In this document: in pieces, positions 8,069 through 16,564 of the stretch
Numbering within the stretch: the stretch's first letter is position 1
Layout of the letters: the number at the start of each line of letters is the position of its first letter
Notes under the pieces: model-generated
The model's input: the letters and a program-made list of their open reading frames with translations, nothing else
What the model was told of the DNA's origin: nothing
Database searches by the model: none
Position numbers and translations under genes: made by a program
Source: Ruegeria lacuscaerulensis ITI-1157
Lineage (GTDB): Bacteria > Pseudomonadota > Alphaproteobacteria > Rhodobacterales > Rhodobacteraceae
Assembly: GCA_000161775.1 (NCBI GenBank)
Contig: GG704596.1
Location: 1,149,705 to 1,213,704, forward strand
Direction of reading: 5' to 3'
Length of the DNA stretch: 64,000 nucleotides

Positions 8069-8602
8069 TCATTTCCGCTCAAAGAACAGCACGACCTCGC
8101 CCAGCCGGATGCCAAAGCGCGAGACATAGGCGCGGTTCAGCAGGCGGTCATCGTCCAGCAGCCACATCCAATCATCGAAATCGACACGCATCGTGCCGTC
8201 CTTCACCGGCAGGTCGATACGGTATTTCCAGTTGAACGTGTCGCCCCGCTCGGTTCCCGACGCGGTGCCCAGAACGCCGGGCGCGGTGCCGGTCCAGGTA
8301 TCCTCGCCGGTCTTGGTCAGGGTCCAGATGCGCTGTTCGGTGGCGCCGTCGTCATAGACGAAATCCTCGACCAAGGTCAGGATCTGGCCGTCCCATGTGC
8401 CGTTGATGTCGACCGTGAACCGCCGCGGGATGTTGCCCAGAACGTCCTGGAACTGCCCATAGGCCACCGTGTGGCCCTCAAAGAACTCTTCGAGGTTCAG
8501 CTGGCGGTCCGACAGGAAAGTGGTCGGGACTTTCGGTTTGAAGGCACAGGCCGCCGTAAGCAGCAGGCACGCGAAGGCCAGTCGTTTCATGAGCCGGTTC
8601 AT
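8069..8602 (-). CDS. DUF3833 lipoprotein
   Basis: The 177-residue product has a lipoprotein signal: charged MNRLMKR, a hydrophobic stretch and the lipobox LTAAC with Cys19. The rest reads as DUF3833, with LNLEEFFEGHTVAYGQFQD at the N-terminus, VEDFVYDDGATEQRIW, and the YRIDLPV...DDWMWLLDDDRLLNRAYVSRFGIRLGEV block. Function of DUF3833 is unknown; its members often sit with FAD amine oxidase and chalcone-isomerase-like genes. The start overlaps the upstream stop (ATGA), and it is the last gene of the five-gene unit driven from the RpoE-type promoter at ~12.3 kb. Confidence 0.85.
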   Translation of the reverse strand: MNRLMKRLAFACLLLTAACAFKPKVPTTFLSDRQLNLEEFFEGHTVAYGQFQDVLGNIPRRFTVDINGTWDGQILTLVEDFVYDDGATEQRIWTLTKTGEDTWTGTAPGVLGTASGTERGDTFNWKYRIDLPVKDGTMRVDFDDWMWLLDDDRLLNRAYVSRFGIRLGEVVLFFERK

Positions 8603-9216
8603 TGCAGGGCCCTCGGGTCGGCGGTCCGGTCATGACCGTTTGCGCCGGGCACATGCGCCGTCTTTTCCTTCGGGGCGGGCCGCATGGTGGCGACCAGTTC
8701 GGCCACTTTCAGGCCGAACTTGCGCATCTCCGAGCGGTTCATGATCGCGCCGCTCTCGGTCAGGTACATCCAGTCGGTGACGTCCAGGGTATGGCCCCCG
8801 GCATCTTGGGGCAGAACGATGCGATAGGTCAGCTTGACCGTCGCGCCCGAGATCACGCCGCGGCCTTCGCCGACGATGTCGTCGGCGGTTGCGGTAAAGC
8901 TGTTGCCTGTGCCCATGGTCAGGTACCATTTTCGGGTCATCTGCTTGCCGTTCGAATAGGTGAAATACTCGGTCAGGGTGCCGGAATTGCCGTTCCATTC
9001 CCCGATCATCCGCGCCACGAAACTGTTCGACATCTTGCCGGTCGGGCCATAGATCAGCCCTTCGGACAGGATTTCCCCGTTCAGATTGTCCTTCAGCGAG
9101 AAATCGGGGCCGGTTCCGGCATAGTCCGACGGCGATTGCGCACGAAAGCTGAGAAGGCGGGTTTTGACCGTGATCAGGGCCAATACGGCCAGTACGGCAA
9201 TCAGGAGGAATGTCAT
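8599..9216 (-). CDS. DUF3833 membrane-anchored protein (paralogue of the next gene)
   Basis: This is a second DUF3833 protein, 205 residues. It replaces the lipobox with an N-terminal membrane anchor (TFLLIAVLAVLALITV). The conserved parts are FSLKDNLNGEILSEGLIYGPTGKM, LTEYFTYSNGKQMTRKWYL, and LDVTDWMYLTESGAIMNRSEMRKFGLKVAEL, which align with the same segments of the adjacent lipoprotein. A ~20-residue charged tail is extra. Start and stop overlap both neighbours by four bases, so the genes are translationally coupled. Two non-identical copies side by side suggest a heteromeric periplasmic pair. Confidence 0.8.
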   Translation of the reverse strand: MTFLLIAVLAVLALITVKTRLLSFRAQSPSDYAGTGPDFSLKDNLNGEILSEGLIYGPTGKMSNSFVARMIGEWNGNSGTLTEYFTYSNGKQMTRKWYLTMGTGNSFTATADDIVGEGRGVISGATVKLTYRIVLPQDAGGHTLDVTDWMYLTESGAIMNRSEMRKFGLKVAELVATMRPAPKEKTAHVPGANGHDRTADPRALQ

Positions 9217-10436
9217 TTTGCGGGTACCTCTGTAGGCAGCGTCAGGACCATTCCGAACGCGCCGAGTTTCAGGATGCAGGGCAGCACGGCATAGGCCAGG
9301 TTGAGCGTTTCCAACGCCTGCGCCGAATTCGTCTGACCGGGCACGAAGCCGCTGCGTTCCAGCAGCGGAAGGGTGAAGAATGCGGCCAATGCCAGCCCCA
9401 GTTTGCCGGCGAAAGACCAGATGCCGAAGGCGGCCGAGGCATTCAGCCCCGCGCGTGTCAGCACCACCGAGAACATGGCCGGCAGAACCACCATGTCCGC
9501 CCCCAGCGCCGCCCCCGACGCCAGGCAGATCACCGCGAACCCGGCCAGGTTGCCGGGCGCCAGCATGGCCGCGCCGACAAAGCCCAGAATGGCTAGCGGC
9601 ATCGCAATGATCAGAGTCTGTTTCGGGCCGATCCGGTTGCTGAGCCGCGCCCAGAGCGGCACGGTCGCCCCGGCGCTGAGGAAGAACAGGATCAGCAGCG
9701 GCCCGGCCTTGCCCGGCAATTGCAGCCGGTCCTCGACGAAGAACAGGAAAAGGGTCGAGGTGATTGCAACCGGCAGGCTGTTGACCAGCGCCAGCGCCAG
9801 CAGACGCAGGGCCCCGGCCTGACCCAGCCCGTCGAATGACAGCCCCTGCCCGGTGACGGGCGCGCGCCGCCAGATCGGCACTGTCAGCACCAGGGTGACC
9901 AGTGCCAGCGCGCCCAGAAACAGCCCGAATGCCGGATAGCCCTGCGCGCCCGCGCCCAACGCCACGAACAGCGCCGGTGCGCTGGCGGCCAGAACCACGC
10001 CGGCCAGTTGCCCGCCCTCACGAAAGGCGGCGAGGGTCATCAACTCACGAGCGGTGGCCTGTTTGGCCAGCGTCGCGCTGCGGCCATAGAGCAGGATCGT
10101 GCCCAGGCTGTAGGCGGAAAACAGCAGGATCAGGATCGCCACGAGGGCGCCGAGGCTCGCCCCCTGCGGCAATGAGAACAACAGCGGAAAACCCACCGCC
10201 AGACCTCCGGCGGCCAAGACGGCAAAACCCATCTGCGCGCCGGGCCAGCGGTCGATGGCCCAGCCGATCAGCGGGTCTTGCACCACATCCACCAGCCGGA
10301 TCAGCAGCAGAACCGTGCCGATCACGCCCAGGCCGATCCCGAGGTTCACCGCCGCGAAACGCGGCAAATGGATGTAGAGCGGGATACCCGCCGCAGCAAG
10401 CATCAGCGCATAGAGGCTGACACGCGGATACAGCAT
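9213..10436 (-). CDS. GPH-type MFS transporter
   Basis: The protein (about 407 residues) has roughly twelve hydrophobic helices and the glycoside-pentoside-hexuronide/cation-symporter hallmark DPLIGWAIDRW after the second helix. The start is ATG at 10436 directly after a GTG (10439); either fits, since both overlap the upstream stop codon. Transported substrate is unknown. GPH-type carriers occur in RpoE-regulated clusters with amine oxidase genes in other Rhodobacterales, where they could move a lipid or lipid precursor, but this is inference. Confidence 0.8.
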   Translation of the reverse strand: MLYPRVSLYALMLAAAGIPLYIHLPRFAAVNLGIGLGVIGTVLLLIRLVDVVQDPLIGWAIDRWPGAQMGFAVLAAGGLAVGFPLLFSLPQGASLGALVAILILLFSAYSLGTILLYGRSATLAKQATARELMTLAAFREGGQLAGVVLAASAPALFVALGAGAQGYPAFGLFLGALALVTLVLTVPIWRRAPVTGQGLSFDGLGQAGALRLLALALVNSLPVAITSTLFLFFVEDRLQLPGKAGPLLILFFLSAGATVPLWARLSNRIGPKQTLIIAMPLAILGFVGAAMLAPGNLAGFAVICLASGAALGADMVVLPAMFSVVLTRAGLNASAAFGIWSFAGKLGLALAAFFTLPLLERSGFVPGQTNSAQALETLNLAYAVLPCILKLGAFGMVLTLPTEVPAK

Positions 10437-10972
10437 CACTGACCCCGCAGCCGGCGCGTGAAAGCGGCGGACCGGGTGTTGTTGCCCAGAAAGATCGACA
10501 TGAAGCTGCGCTTGATCCCCGGATAGGAGAGGGTGCAGGTCTTGCGCCCGTTGCGCCAGAACTCGATCGCGTCGGGGCCTTTGGTGACGGCCAGATAGCT
10601 GTCACCAGCACCGACTGCCTGATAGCAGGTATTCAACTGCGCCTCGATCGGGGCGCTGTTGCCCTGCCGGGCCATCTCGTCCAGCGTGGAGTCGATCAGC
10701 GCCTTTTGCTTCAGCGATTTCCGGTAGGTCAGCTTCAGCCCGAAATCCTGCGACCAGTTCAGAGGGCCGCCGCCTTTGGTGAACAGCTGCGCATCATAGA
10801 TCGGCAGACCTAGGAACCGGAAGGTGGCAGTGCCACGCAGCTCGGCATCGGGCAGCACTTTGGTGACTGGCGTGGCCGCCAGCCCGGCAGGGGCCAGCAG
10901 AACCAGGCTCAGGATCGCTGCGTTACGGGCTGGCCGTAACCGGGACAGCGACGCTTGGATCAGGTCTCGCAT
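10436..10972 (-). CDS. Secreted chalcone isomerase-like protein
   Basis: The 178-residue product has a signal peptide (hydrophobic AAILSLVLLAPAGLA followed by an Ala-rich cleavage region) and then a chalcone-isomerase-like fold domain: GTATFRFLGLPIYDAQLF, LKLTYRKSLKQKALIDSTLDEM, and a C-terminal YPGIKRSFMSIFLGNNTRS. Bacterial proteins of this group are thought to bind fatty-acid-like ligands rather than isomerise flavonoids (family knowledge). Its 5' end overlaps the amine oxidase gene by 50 bases in another frame. It is co-transcribed with the amine oxidase and the DUF3833 genes. Confidence 0.8.
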   Translation of the reverse strand: MRDLIQASLSRLRPARNAAILSLVLLAPAGLAATPVTKVLPDAELRGTATFRFLGLPIYDAQLFTKGGGPLNWSQDFGLKLTYRKSLKQKALIDSTLDEMARQGNSAPIEAQLNTCYQAVGAGDSYLAVTKGPDAIEFWRNGRKTCTLSYPGIKRSFMSIFLGNNTRSAAFTRRLRGQ

Positions 10973-12257
10973 TTTCAGCTCCGTTGGTTTGCGGATCGCC
11001 GGTCAACAGCCCGACCACATGCATCGCGCTGGCGATTCCGTCTTCGTGGAACCCGTGCCGGTTGTAGGCGCCGGCGAACCAGGTCCGGTTGCGGCCCTGC
11101 ATCTCGCGGATCTGGCCCTGCGCTTTCAGCGCGGCCTTGTCGAACACCGGATGGGCGAATTCCACCTCGTCATAGATCTTGTCGGGCGCGATGTCGGAGG
11201 ACGGGTTCAGAGTGACGAACAGCGGGTCGCTTTCAGGGATGTTCTGCAACCTGTTCATCCAGTAGGTCACGCCCACGTTGCCCTCCTGCGAGCGGTAGGT
11301 CCAGCTTGACCAGCAGGCGCGGCGGCGCGGCATCTGGCTGGGGTCGCAGTGCAGGACCGCGCGGTTGGGCTGATAGCGGATCGCGCCCAGGGCCGCGGCC
11401 TCGTCGGCGGTGGCGTTCTGGCCTAGAATGGCCAGCGACTGATCGGAATGGGTGGCCAGGATAATCTCGTCATATTGGTCCGAGCGCCCCTGCGCCTGAA
11501 CTGTCACGCCCAAGGTGTCGCGTTCGACGCTCGAGACCGGCGCGCCCAGGCGGATGTCGCAACCCCGGCCGCGCAACGCGGATTCGAGCCGGCGGACATA
11601 TTCGATGCTGCCACCCTTTACGGTCCACCACTGGTGCTGGGCGCCGCGTTTGCTGGACAGCAAGGCGTGGTTGCGGAAGAACTGCACCAGCGACCGCGCC
11701 GGGAACTGATCGACATATTCCACCGGCGTGGACCAGATCGCGCCGCACATCGGCATCAGATAGTTGTCGCGGAACCACTGACCCAGCCGCATCTGGTCAA
11801 CCAGCTCACCAATCGTGGTGTCATCATCCCGGGCGGCCTCGGGCGCTTCTTTGCCAAAGCGCAGGATGTCAGCGATCATCTTGTAGTAGGAGGGCCGCAC
11901 CAGGTTGCGCTTCTGCGCGGTGATGGTGCGCAGGTTGTTCAGGCCATATTCGATGCGACCATTGTCGATGGTGGCGCCAAAGCTCATCTCGCTTTTGATG
12001 ACCGGCACGTCCAACTCGCCGAACAGCTTGGTCAGATAGGGATAGGTGGCATAGTTGAAGACGATGAAGCCGGTATCGACCGGTTGGTCGCCGTTGCGCC
12101 CGGCCATCACCGTGCGCGCATGTCCGCCCAGACGAGGTTCGGCCTCGTACAGGGTGACGTCGTGATTTTCCGACAGGTAATAAGCCGCGGACATCCCTGA
12201 GATGCCTGCGCCTATGATTGCGATCTTTTTCCGTACGCCCCGGGTTTCGTCGAACAT
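10923..12257 (-). CDS. FAD-dependent amine oxidase-like protein (RpoE-regulon type)
   Basis: The 444-residue protein starts at ATG 12257, which has GAGGA six bases upstream; an in-frame ATG seven codons earlier lacks a binding site. A dinucleotide-binding motif lies at the N-terminus (KIAIIGAGISGMSAAYYLSE) and is followed by YEAEPRLGGHARTV and DTGFIVFNYATYPYL, typical of NAD/FAD-binding proteins annotated as flavin amine oxidases. The C-terminal WFAGAYNRHGFHEDGIASAM completes the FAD site. Homologous genes in Rhodobacter sphaeroides belong to the singlet-oxygen RpoE regulon and may act on fatty acids. Here it is first after an RpoE-type promoter. Confidence 0.85.
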   Translation of the reverse strand: MFDETRGVRKKIAIIGAGISGMSAAYYLSENHDVTLYEAEPRLGGHARTVMAGRNGDQPVDTGFIVFNYATYPYLTKLFGELDVPVIKSEMSFGATIDNGRIEYGLNNLRTITAQKRNLVRPSYYKMIADILRFGKEAPEAARDDDTTIGELVDQMRLGQWFRDNYLMPMCGAIWSTPVEYVDQFPARSLVQFFRNHALLSSKRGAQHQWWTVKGGSIEYVRRLESALRGRGCDIRLGAPVSSVERDTLGVTVQAQGRSDQYDEIILATHSDQSLAILGQNATADEAAALGAIRYQPNRAVLHCDPSQMPRRRACWSSWTYRSQEGNVGVTYWMNRLQNIPESDPLFVTLNPSSDIAPDKIYDEVEFAHPVFDKAALKAQGQIREMQGRNRTWFAGAYNRHGFHEDGIASAMHVVGLLTGDPQTNGAENARPDPSVAVPVTASP

Positions 12258-12290
12258 GCCATCCTCATTCTGCGACATTTTACAATAGGA

Positions 12291-12316
12291 TACGCAGGGT
12301 AGGCCGGGCCGGATCA
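12291..12316 (-). promoter_or_regulatory. RpoE/ECF11-type promoter for the amine oxidase operon
   Basis: Read on the minus strand, TGATCC (12316-12311) is followed after exactly 17 bases by GTAT (12293 downwards). This matches the TGATCC / GTA form of Rhodobacter RpoE (ChrR-controlled) promoters. The predicted leader to the ATG at 12257 is about 25-30 bases. Confidence 0.7.
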
Positions 12317-12393
12317 AATCCAGGCCATGTTTTTCCCTGTTTGCCGCTGATCGGCGGGCAGTGCGCCGGGATTGCATCAATCGCGGCTGCTGG

Positions 12394-12420
12394 TGATCCG
12401 AGGCCAGCCCGTCCGCGTAA
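12394..12420 (+). promoter_or_regulatory. RpoE/ECF11-type promoter for the SDR gene
   Basis: On the plus strand TGATCC (12394-12399) is followed after exactly 17 bases by GTAA (12417-12420). It is the mirror partner of the promoter at 12291-12316, with identical spacing. Transcription should start near 12426, just before a small reading frame coupled to the SDR. Confidence 0.7.
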
Positions 12421-12431
12421 TGAAAGGTGTT

Positions 12432-12500
12432 ATGATCAATTCAACTGAACCCAAGACCGCGGCTGTTCACGCTTCGGCACATGTGAATCGCGCGGCATGA
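12432..12500 (+). CDS. Candidate 22-residue leader ORF coupled to the SDR
   Basis: ATG at 12432 is preceded by AAAGGTG and opens a 22-codon frame (MINSTEPKTAAVH...) whose TGA overlaps the SDR start codon as ATGA. The SDR itself has no clear Shine-Dalgarno sequence, which fits translational coupling. A slightly longer version starting at 12420 would overlap the -10 element and is unlikely. The peptide resembles nothing I know. Confidence 0.35.
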   Translation: MINSTEPKTAAVHASAHVNRAA

Positions 12501-13222
12501 GCAATTTTGACGGAAAAACCTGTTGGATCATCGGCGCCAGCGAAGGGCTGGGCCGGGCGCTGGCCGAAGCCTTGAGCGGTCAGGGCGCGCACCTCGTGCT
12601 GTCCGCGCGCAATGCCGAGCGGCTGGAGCAGATCTGCGCTGCGCTGCCTCATGCCCGCGCGGTCCCGCTGGACGTGACCGATCTGGCGCAGGTGCGCTGC
12701 GCCGTGGCCGAGATCGGCCCGGTCGATGGGCTGGTCTACAACGCCGGGGCCTATGAGCCGATGCGCGCGCAGGACTGGAAGACCGAAGCCGCGCTGGCCA
12801 TCAGCGACGTGAACTATTCGGGCGCGCTGCGGGTTCTGGGGGAAACCGTGCCGGCCATGGTGCAGGCGGGGCGCGGCGACATTACCCTGATCGGGTCGCT
12901 GGCGGGCTATCACGGGTTGCCTGCGGCGATCGGGTACGGGTCCAGCAAGGCGGCCCTGATCTCGTTGGCCGAAACGATGCGGCATGACCTGGCCGGAACC
13001 GGGGTGACGGTGCGCATCGTCAATCCGGGGTTCATCAAGACCCGGCTGACCGACAAGAACAGCTTCAAGATGCCGATGCTGATGGAGCCCGAAGACGCCG
13101 CGCAGCGCGTGCTGCGCGCAATGGCGCGCCGGCGCTTTCGGACCGACTTTCCGGCGCCGTTCTCGTGGGTCATCCGGCTGATCGACTACCTTCCGGATCT
13201 TCTGGTCTATCGCGGAAAATAG
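12497..13222 (+). CDS. Short-chain dehydrogenase/reductase
   Basis: The 241-residue product is a classical SDR: cofactor motif GASEGLG at residues ~13-19, the NAG motif near 83, the active Ser in IGSLAGYHG and the Tyr-x3-Lys pair in YGSSKAA near 152. A helix near the C-terminus (PFSWVIRLIDYLPDLL) is hydrophobic. It is divergent to the amine oxidase operon and both have RpoE-type promoters, so it probably acts in the same process. Its substrate is unknown. It ends 3 bases before the convergent imuB stop. Confidence 0.9.
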   Translation: MSNFDGKTCWIIGASEGLGRALAEALSGQGAHLVLSARNAERLEQICAALPHARAVPLDVTDLAQVRCAVAEIGPVDGLVYNAGAYEPMRAQDWKTEAALAISDVNYSGALRVLGETVPAMVQAGRGDITLIGSLAGYHGLPAAIGYGSSKAALISLAETMRHDLAGTGVTVRIVNPGFIKTRLTDKNSFKMPMLMEPEDAAQRVLRAMARRRFRTDFPAPFSWVIRLIDYLPDLLVYRGK

Positions 13223-13225
13223 ACT

Positions 13226-14878
13226 CTAACCAAAGCGTCCCTGGCAGAACCAGCCCGCCGACATGGTGCCGCCATGACCGTAGAACAGCCATAGCCGCTC
13301 GCCCTGTTCGGTCACCACCACCCAGTAATCGCGCACGCCGCTGCGCCAGTTGGGGTCGTCCAGCCACCATTCCGGGGCGATCCGCTCCGGGCCGGTGGCC
13401 TGCGCCAGGCGCCAGTCGCGCCCGCGCCAGCGGAAATTGGTGGGTACATCGGGGCGGTCGGGGGCCATCACCGGCTCGGGCCGCCACATCAGCAGGGGGC
13501 GCGGGCGCGGCGGGGCGGGCCAGTCGCGCGCCGGTTCCGACCAGGCCGCCGCCAGCGTCTGCGCGGTTTTCTCGGGGATGTGCGAGGCCGCCGGGTGCTG
13601 CCGCGTGATCGCATCGAGCCCCACCCGCGCGCCCAGTTTGCCGATCAGATCGTCCAGCGCCGTGTTCCCCTCCAGCCGGTTGCGCACGGCGCGGCTGGCT
13701 TCGGCATGGCCGGTCAAGGTGCGGGCATGCACCGGCTCGGTCTGCACCGCCGCAAGGCGCAGCATGTCGATGCCATAGCCCGCGTCGATCTGGTCGATTT
13801 TCATCTCTAACAAAGGGCGAATGCGGTGTTTGTCATGGCTCGGGCGGGCCAGCCCGATCTCGATGATCTCGGCCGCCTGATCGGTGCGATGCGCCTCGAG
13901 CCGCAGGGTCCGCGCCCCGCGCGCCTTTTCTTCCAGCCGGGCGCACAGGGTCGGCAGCATCCGGTCGATGGCGGCCATCACGTCCTCGGCCAGGCCGATC
14001 GGGTTGGGCAGGGTCATCCGCACCGCAAAGTGATGCGGGGGTCGCGCGGGCGAGACCGGCTCGGGCGCGCTGCCCATCGCCTGATCCAGCCGCAGAACCA
14101 GACCGCGCCCGAACCGGCGGGCCAAACTGGCACGCGGCTGGCCCAGCAGGTCGCCGATCCGCCGCAGGCCCAGCCGGTTCAGCTGCGCCACGGTCTGGTC
14201 GTCCAGCCGCAGCGCCGCGATGGGCAGGGGGGCAAGCGCGCCATAGGCCTGCCCCGGCGGCGCGATCCGGGCCCCGCCGCCCACGGCCACCACCTGCGGC
14301 GCGGCGCCGCCCTTGGTCCAGTGCCGCCGTTTGCCGGCGCGGGCGCGGGTGGCGCGGGCCTCTTGGGAAATGGCGTCGCCATTGCGGTCCGAGGTGGCCT
14401 CTTGCCCGGCATAACGCGCCAGCGCCCAGGCCGCGCCCAGCGTGTCGGCGATGCCCATCTGCACGCTCAGCCCCATGTCGGCGCAGTCGGTCTCGATCAC
14501 GTCCAGCAGCGCCTCTTCGCCGCCGAACAGGTGGGCGCAGCCCGACAGATCGACGATCAGGCCATCGGACGCCTCTTCAGCGACCCAAGGGCTGAACTTG
14601 CCCGCCCAGCGGCGTAGCGCGGTCAGAAAAGCGGCCTCGGCCGGGGCGTTGCGGGGGCGGGTGACAAGGGCCGCGCACATGGCATGGGCATCGCGCACCG
14701 GCTGGCCCACGCGCAGACCGGCGGCCTGTGCAGCAGTGTTCAGCGAGGTGATGACCTGCATGTTCGACTGTTCGGCCACCACCGCCAGCGGTCCGGAGTG
14801 CAGGCCGCGGGCGGCGCGGATCAGCCGTTCGGCCCCCAGGCGGGGGAACCACAGCGAGAGTATTCGGCGTTTGGGCAT
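13226..14878 (-). CDS. imuB: ImuB, Y-family DNA polymerase-like mutagenesis protein
   Basis: The 550-residue protein begins MPKRRILSLWFPRLGAERL, the typical ImuB start in which the acidic catalytic residues of true Y-family polymerases are replaced. HhH-like and little-finger regions follow, with an RIAPEWW segment near the C-terminus typical of ImuB tails. In Caulobacter and Mycobacterium ImuB is a catalytically inactive adaptor that links ImuA, the β clamp and DnaE2/ImuC during damage-induced mutagenesis. A LexA-type box lies 18 bases before the start. Normally imuA precedes imuB and dnaE2 follows; here imuA is not visible and dnaE2 is 3.9 kb away. Confidence 0.9.
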   Translation of the reverse strand: MPKRRILSLWFPRLGAERLIRAARGLHSGPLAVVAEQSNMQVITSLNTAAQAAGLRVGQPVRDAHAMCAALVTRPRNAPAEAAFLTALRRWAGKFSPWVAEEASDGLIVDLSGCAHLFGGEEALLDVIETDCADMGLSVQMGIADTLGAAWALARYAGQEATSDRNGDAISQEARATRARAGKRRHWTKGGAAPQVVAVGGGARIAPPGQAYGALAPLPIAALRLDDQTVAQLNRLGLRRIGDLLGQPRASLARRFGRGLVLRLDQAMGSAPEPVSPARPPHHFAVRMTLPNPIGLAEDVMAAIDRMLPTLCARLEEKARGARTLRLEAHRTDQAAEIIEIGLARPSHDKHRIRPLLEMKIDQIDAGYGIDMLRLAAVQTEPVHARTLTGHAEASRAVRNRLEGNTALDDLIGKLGARVGLDAITRQHPAASHIPEKTAQTLAAAWSEPARDWPAPPRPRPLLMWRPEPVMAPDRPDVPTNFRWRGRDWRLAQATGPERIAPEWWLDDPNWRSGVRDYWVVVTEQGERLWLFYGHGGTMSAGWFCQGRFG

Positions 14879-14895
14879 CGGGCAGACATCAAAGT

Positions 14896-14910
14896 GTTCT
14901 CATTTCGTTC
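14896..14910. promoter_or_regulatory. SOS (LexA) box upstream of imuB
   Basis: GTTCTCATTTCGTTC is a perfect match to the alphaproteobacterial LexA site GTTC-N7-GTTC. It lies 18 bases upstream of the imuB ATG, so imuB should be damage-inducible. Confidence 0.85.
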
Positions 14911-14944
14911 TAAATGAGAATCGCCGCCCGAGTCGAGTCCGCCC

Positions 14945-15232
14945 TTATCCGCAGGTCAGCCGCTGAATGACCCCGGCTCCGTTCACATAGACGTTCAGCC
15001 GGTCGATGCGATAATCCTGCGTGGCGATATCATCGGGGCCCAGAACACGGCTCCGTTCCGGCAGGCTGGCCTGAATGGTCGAGACCGGCTGCCCCACCGA
15101 GTCGGCAAAGGGTTCGCCCTTGCAGAAGGCCAGATCCACCGGGGCGGGTTCGGGCTCCAGCGGGGCGGGCTCGGGCAGGTCGGTTTCGGCGCAGGCGGTC
15201 AGCAGGATCAGGATCGGGATGAACCGGTGCAT
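14945..15232 (-). CDS. Lipoprotein with I78-type peptidase inhibitor domain
   Basis: From the ATG at 15232 the product is 95 residues: a short lipoprotein signal with lipobox LLTAC (Cys14), a Pro/Glu-rich linker, then a compact domain CKGEPFADSVGQPVSTIQ, RVLGPDDIATQDYRIDRLNVYV, and a C-terminal TCG. The VGQ / RVLGPxDxxTxDYRxDRLNV / CG wording matches the I78 (small serine peptidase inhibitor) family. It should sit in the periplasm on a membrane and guard against proteases. An upstream in-frame extension of 36 codons carries no signal and is not used. Confidence 0.8.
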   Translation of the reverse strand: MHRFIPILILLTACAETDLPEPAPLEPEPAPVDLAFCKGEPFADSVGQPVSTIQASLPERSRVLGPDDIATQDYRIDRLNVYVNGAGVIQRLTCG

Positions 15233-15363
15233 TGGCGCTCCTCTTTTCGGCAATGTCGTTTGTGAAATATCAATGTCTTGCAGAGCCTGCCATGAAAGCG
15301 CAGTTGAAAACACCCTGCATTTGACGCAGGGTCGGGTCAAACAAGACAGGGAGACATAGCAAC

Positions 15364-16476
15364 ATGCGAACCCGTGCCGCCGTTGCCCTTCAGGCGGGCA
15401 AGCCCTTGGAAGTGATGGACGTGAACCTCGAAGGCCCCAAGGCCGGCGAGGTTCTGGTCGAGATCAAGGCCACCGGCATCTGCCATACCGATGAATTCAC
15501 CCTGTCGGGCGCCGACCCCGAGGGGCTGTTTCCGGCCATTCTGGGCCACGAGGGTGCCGGCGTCGTGGTCGAGGTCGGCCCCGGCGTGACCAGCCTGAAG
15601 CCGGGCGATCACGTGATCCCGCTCTACACCCCCGAATGCCGCGAGTGCGAATACTGTCTGCATCCCAAAACCAACCTGTGCCAGGCCATCCGCGAGACGC
15701 AGGGCAAGGGTTTGATGCCCGACGGCACCTCGCGGTTTTCGACGCTGGATGGGGATCCGATCCTGCACTACATGGGCTGCTCGACCTTCTCGAACCATAC
15801 GGTTCTGCCGGAAATCGCGCTGGCCAAGGTGCGCGAGGACGCGCCGTTCGACAAGATCTGCTATATCGGCTGTGGAGTTACCACCGGCATCGGCGCGGTG
15901 ATCAACACCGCCAAAGTCGAGATCGGCAGCCGCGCCATCGTGTTCGGCCTGGGCGGCATCGGCCTGAACGTGATCCAGGGCCTGCGTCTGGCCGGCGCCG
16001 ATCAGATCGTCGGCGTCGATCTGAACCCCGCCAAGGTCGAGATGGCCAAAAAATTCGGCATGACCGATTTCGTCAATCCCTCCGAGGTCGAGGGCGATCT
16101 TGTCCCCTATCTGGTGAACCTGACCAAGGGCGGAGCGGATTATACCTTTGACGCCACCGGCAACGTGCAGGTGATGCGCGCGGCGCTGGAATCGGCGCAC
16201 AAGGGCTGGGGCGAATCCATCATTATCGGCGTGGCGCCCGCAGGGGCCGAGATCTCGACCCGTCCGTTCCAGCTGGTCACCGGCCGGTCGTGGCGCGGCA
16301 CCGCTTTCGGCGGCGCGCGCGGGCGCACGGACGTGCCCAAGATCGTCGACTGGTACATGGAAGGCAAGATCGAGATCGACCCGATGATCACCCACACCAT
16401 GGGTCTGGACGACATCAACAAAGGCTTCGACCTGATGCACAAGGGCGAAAGCATCCGGTCGGTGGTGATCTACTGA
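15364..16476 (+). CDS. adhC: S-(hydroxymethyl)glutathione dehydrogenase / class III alcohol dehydrogenase
   Basis: The 370-residue protein is a zinc medium-chain dehydrogenase of class III. Catalytic zinc ligands appear in [12 protein letters not shown] and ILGHEGAG, the structural zinc cysteines in [15 protein letters not shown], and the NAD motif in GLGGIGLN. It oxidises the spontaneous formaldehyde-glutathione adduct in the cytoplasm and also reduces S-nitrosoglutathione. The usual partner S-formylglutathione hydrolase is not next to it. GGGAG lies before the start. A strong terminator follows at 16492-16517. Confidence 0.95.
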   Translation: MRTRAAVALQAGKPLEVMDVNLEGPKAGEVLVEIKATGICHTDEFTLSGADPEGLFPAILGHEGAGVVVEVGPGVTSLKPGDHVIPLYTPECRECEYCLHPKTNLCQAIRETQGKGLMPDGTSRFSTLDGDPILHYMGCSTFSNHTVLPEIALAKVREDAPFDKICYIGCGVTTGIGAVINTAKVEIGSRAIVFGLGGIGLNVIQGLRLAGADQIVGVDLNPAKVEMAKKFGMTDFVNPSEVEGDLVPYLVNLTKGGADYTFDATGNVQVMRAALESAHKGWGESIIIGVAPAGAEISTRPFQLVTGRSWRGTAFGGARGRTDVPKIVDWYMEGKIEIDPMITHTMGLDDINKGFDLMHKGESIRSVVIY

Positions 16477-16491
16477 GGCCGGAAATTGCAA

Positions 16492-16517
16492 GGGCGGGGT
16501 TACACCCGCCCGCTTTT
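16492..16517 (+). terminator. Rho-independent terminator after adhC
   Basis: A 7-bp perfect stem GGGCGGG / CCCGCCC (16492-16498 with 16505-16511) with a six-base loop is followed by GCTTTT. It ends the adhC transcript before the NYN gene. Confidence 0.75.
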
Positions 16518-16564
16518 CCGCCTATGTTCAGTTCAGAATTTTACGTCTGAATTGAGAGACCAAG

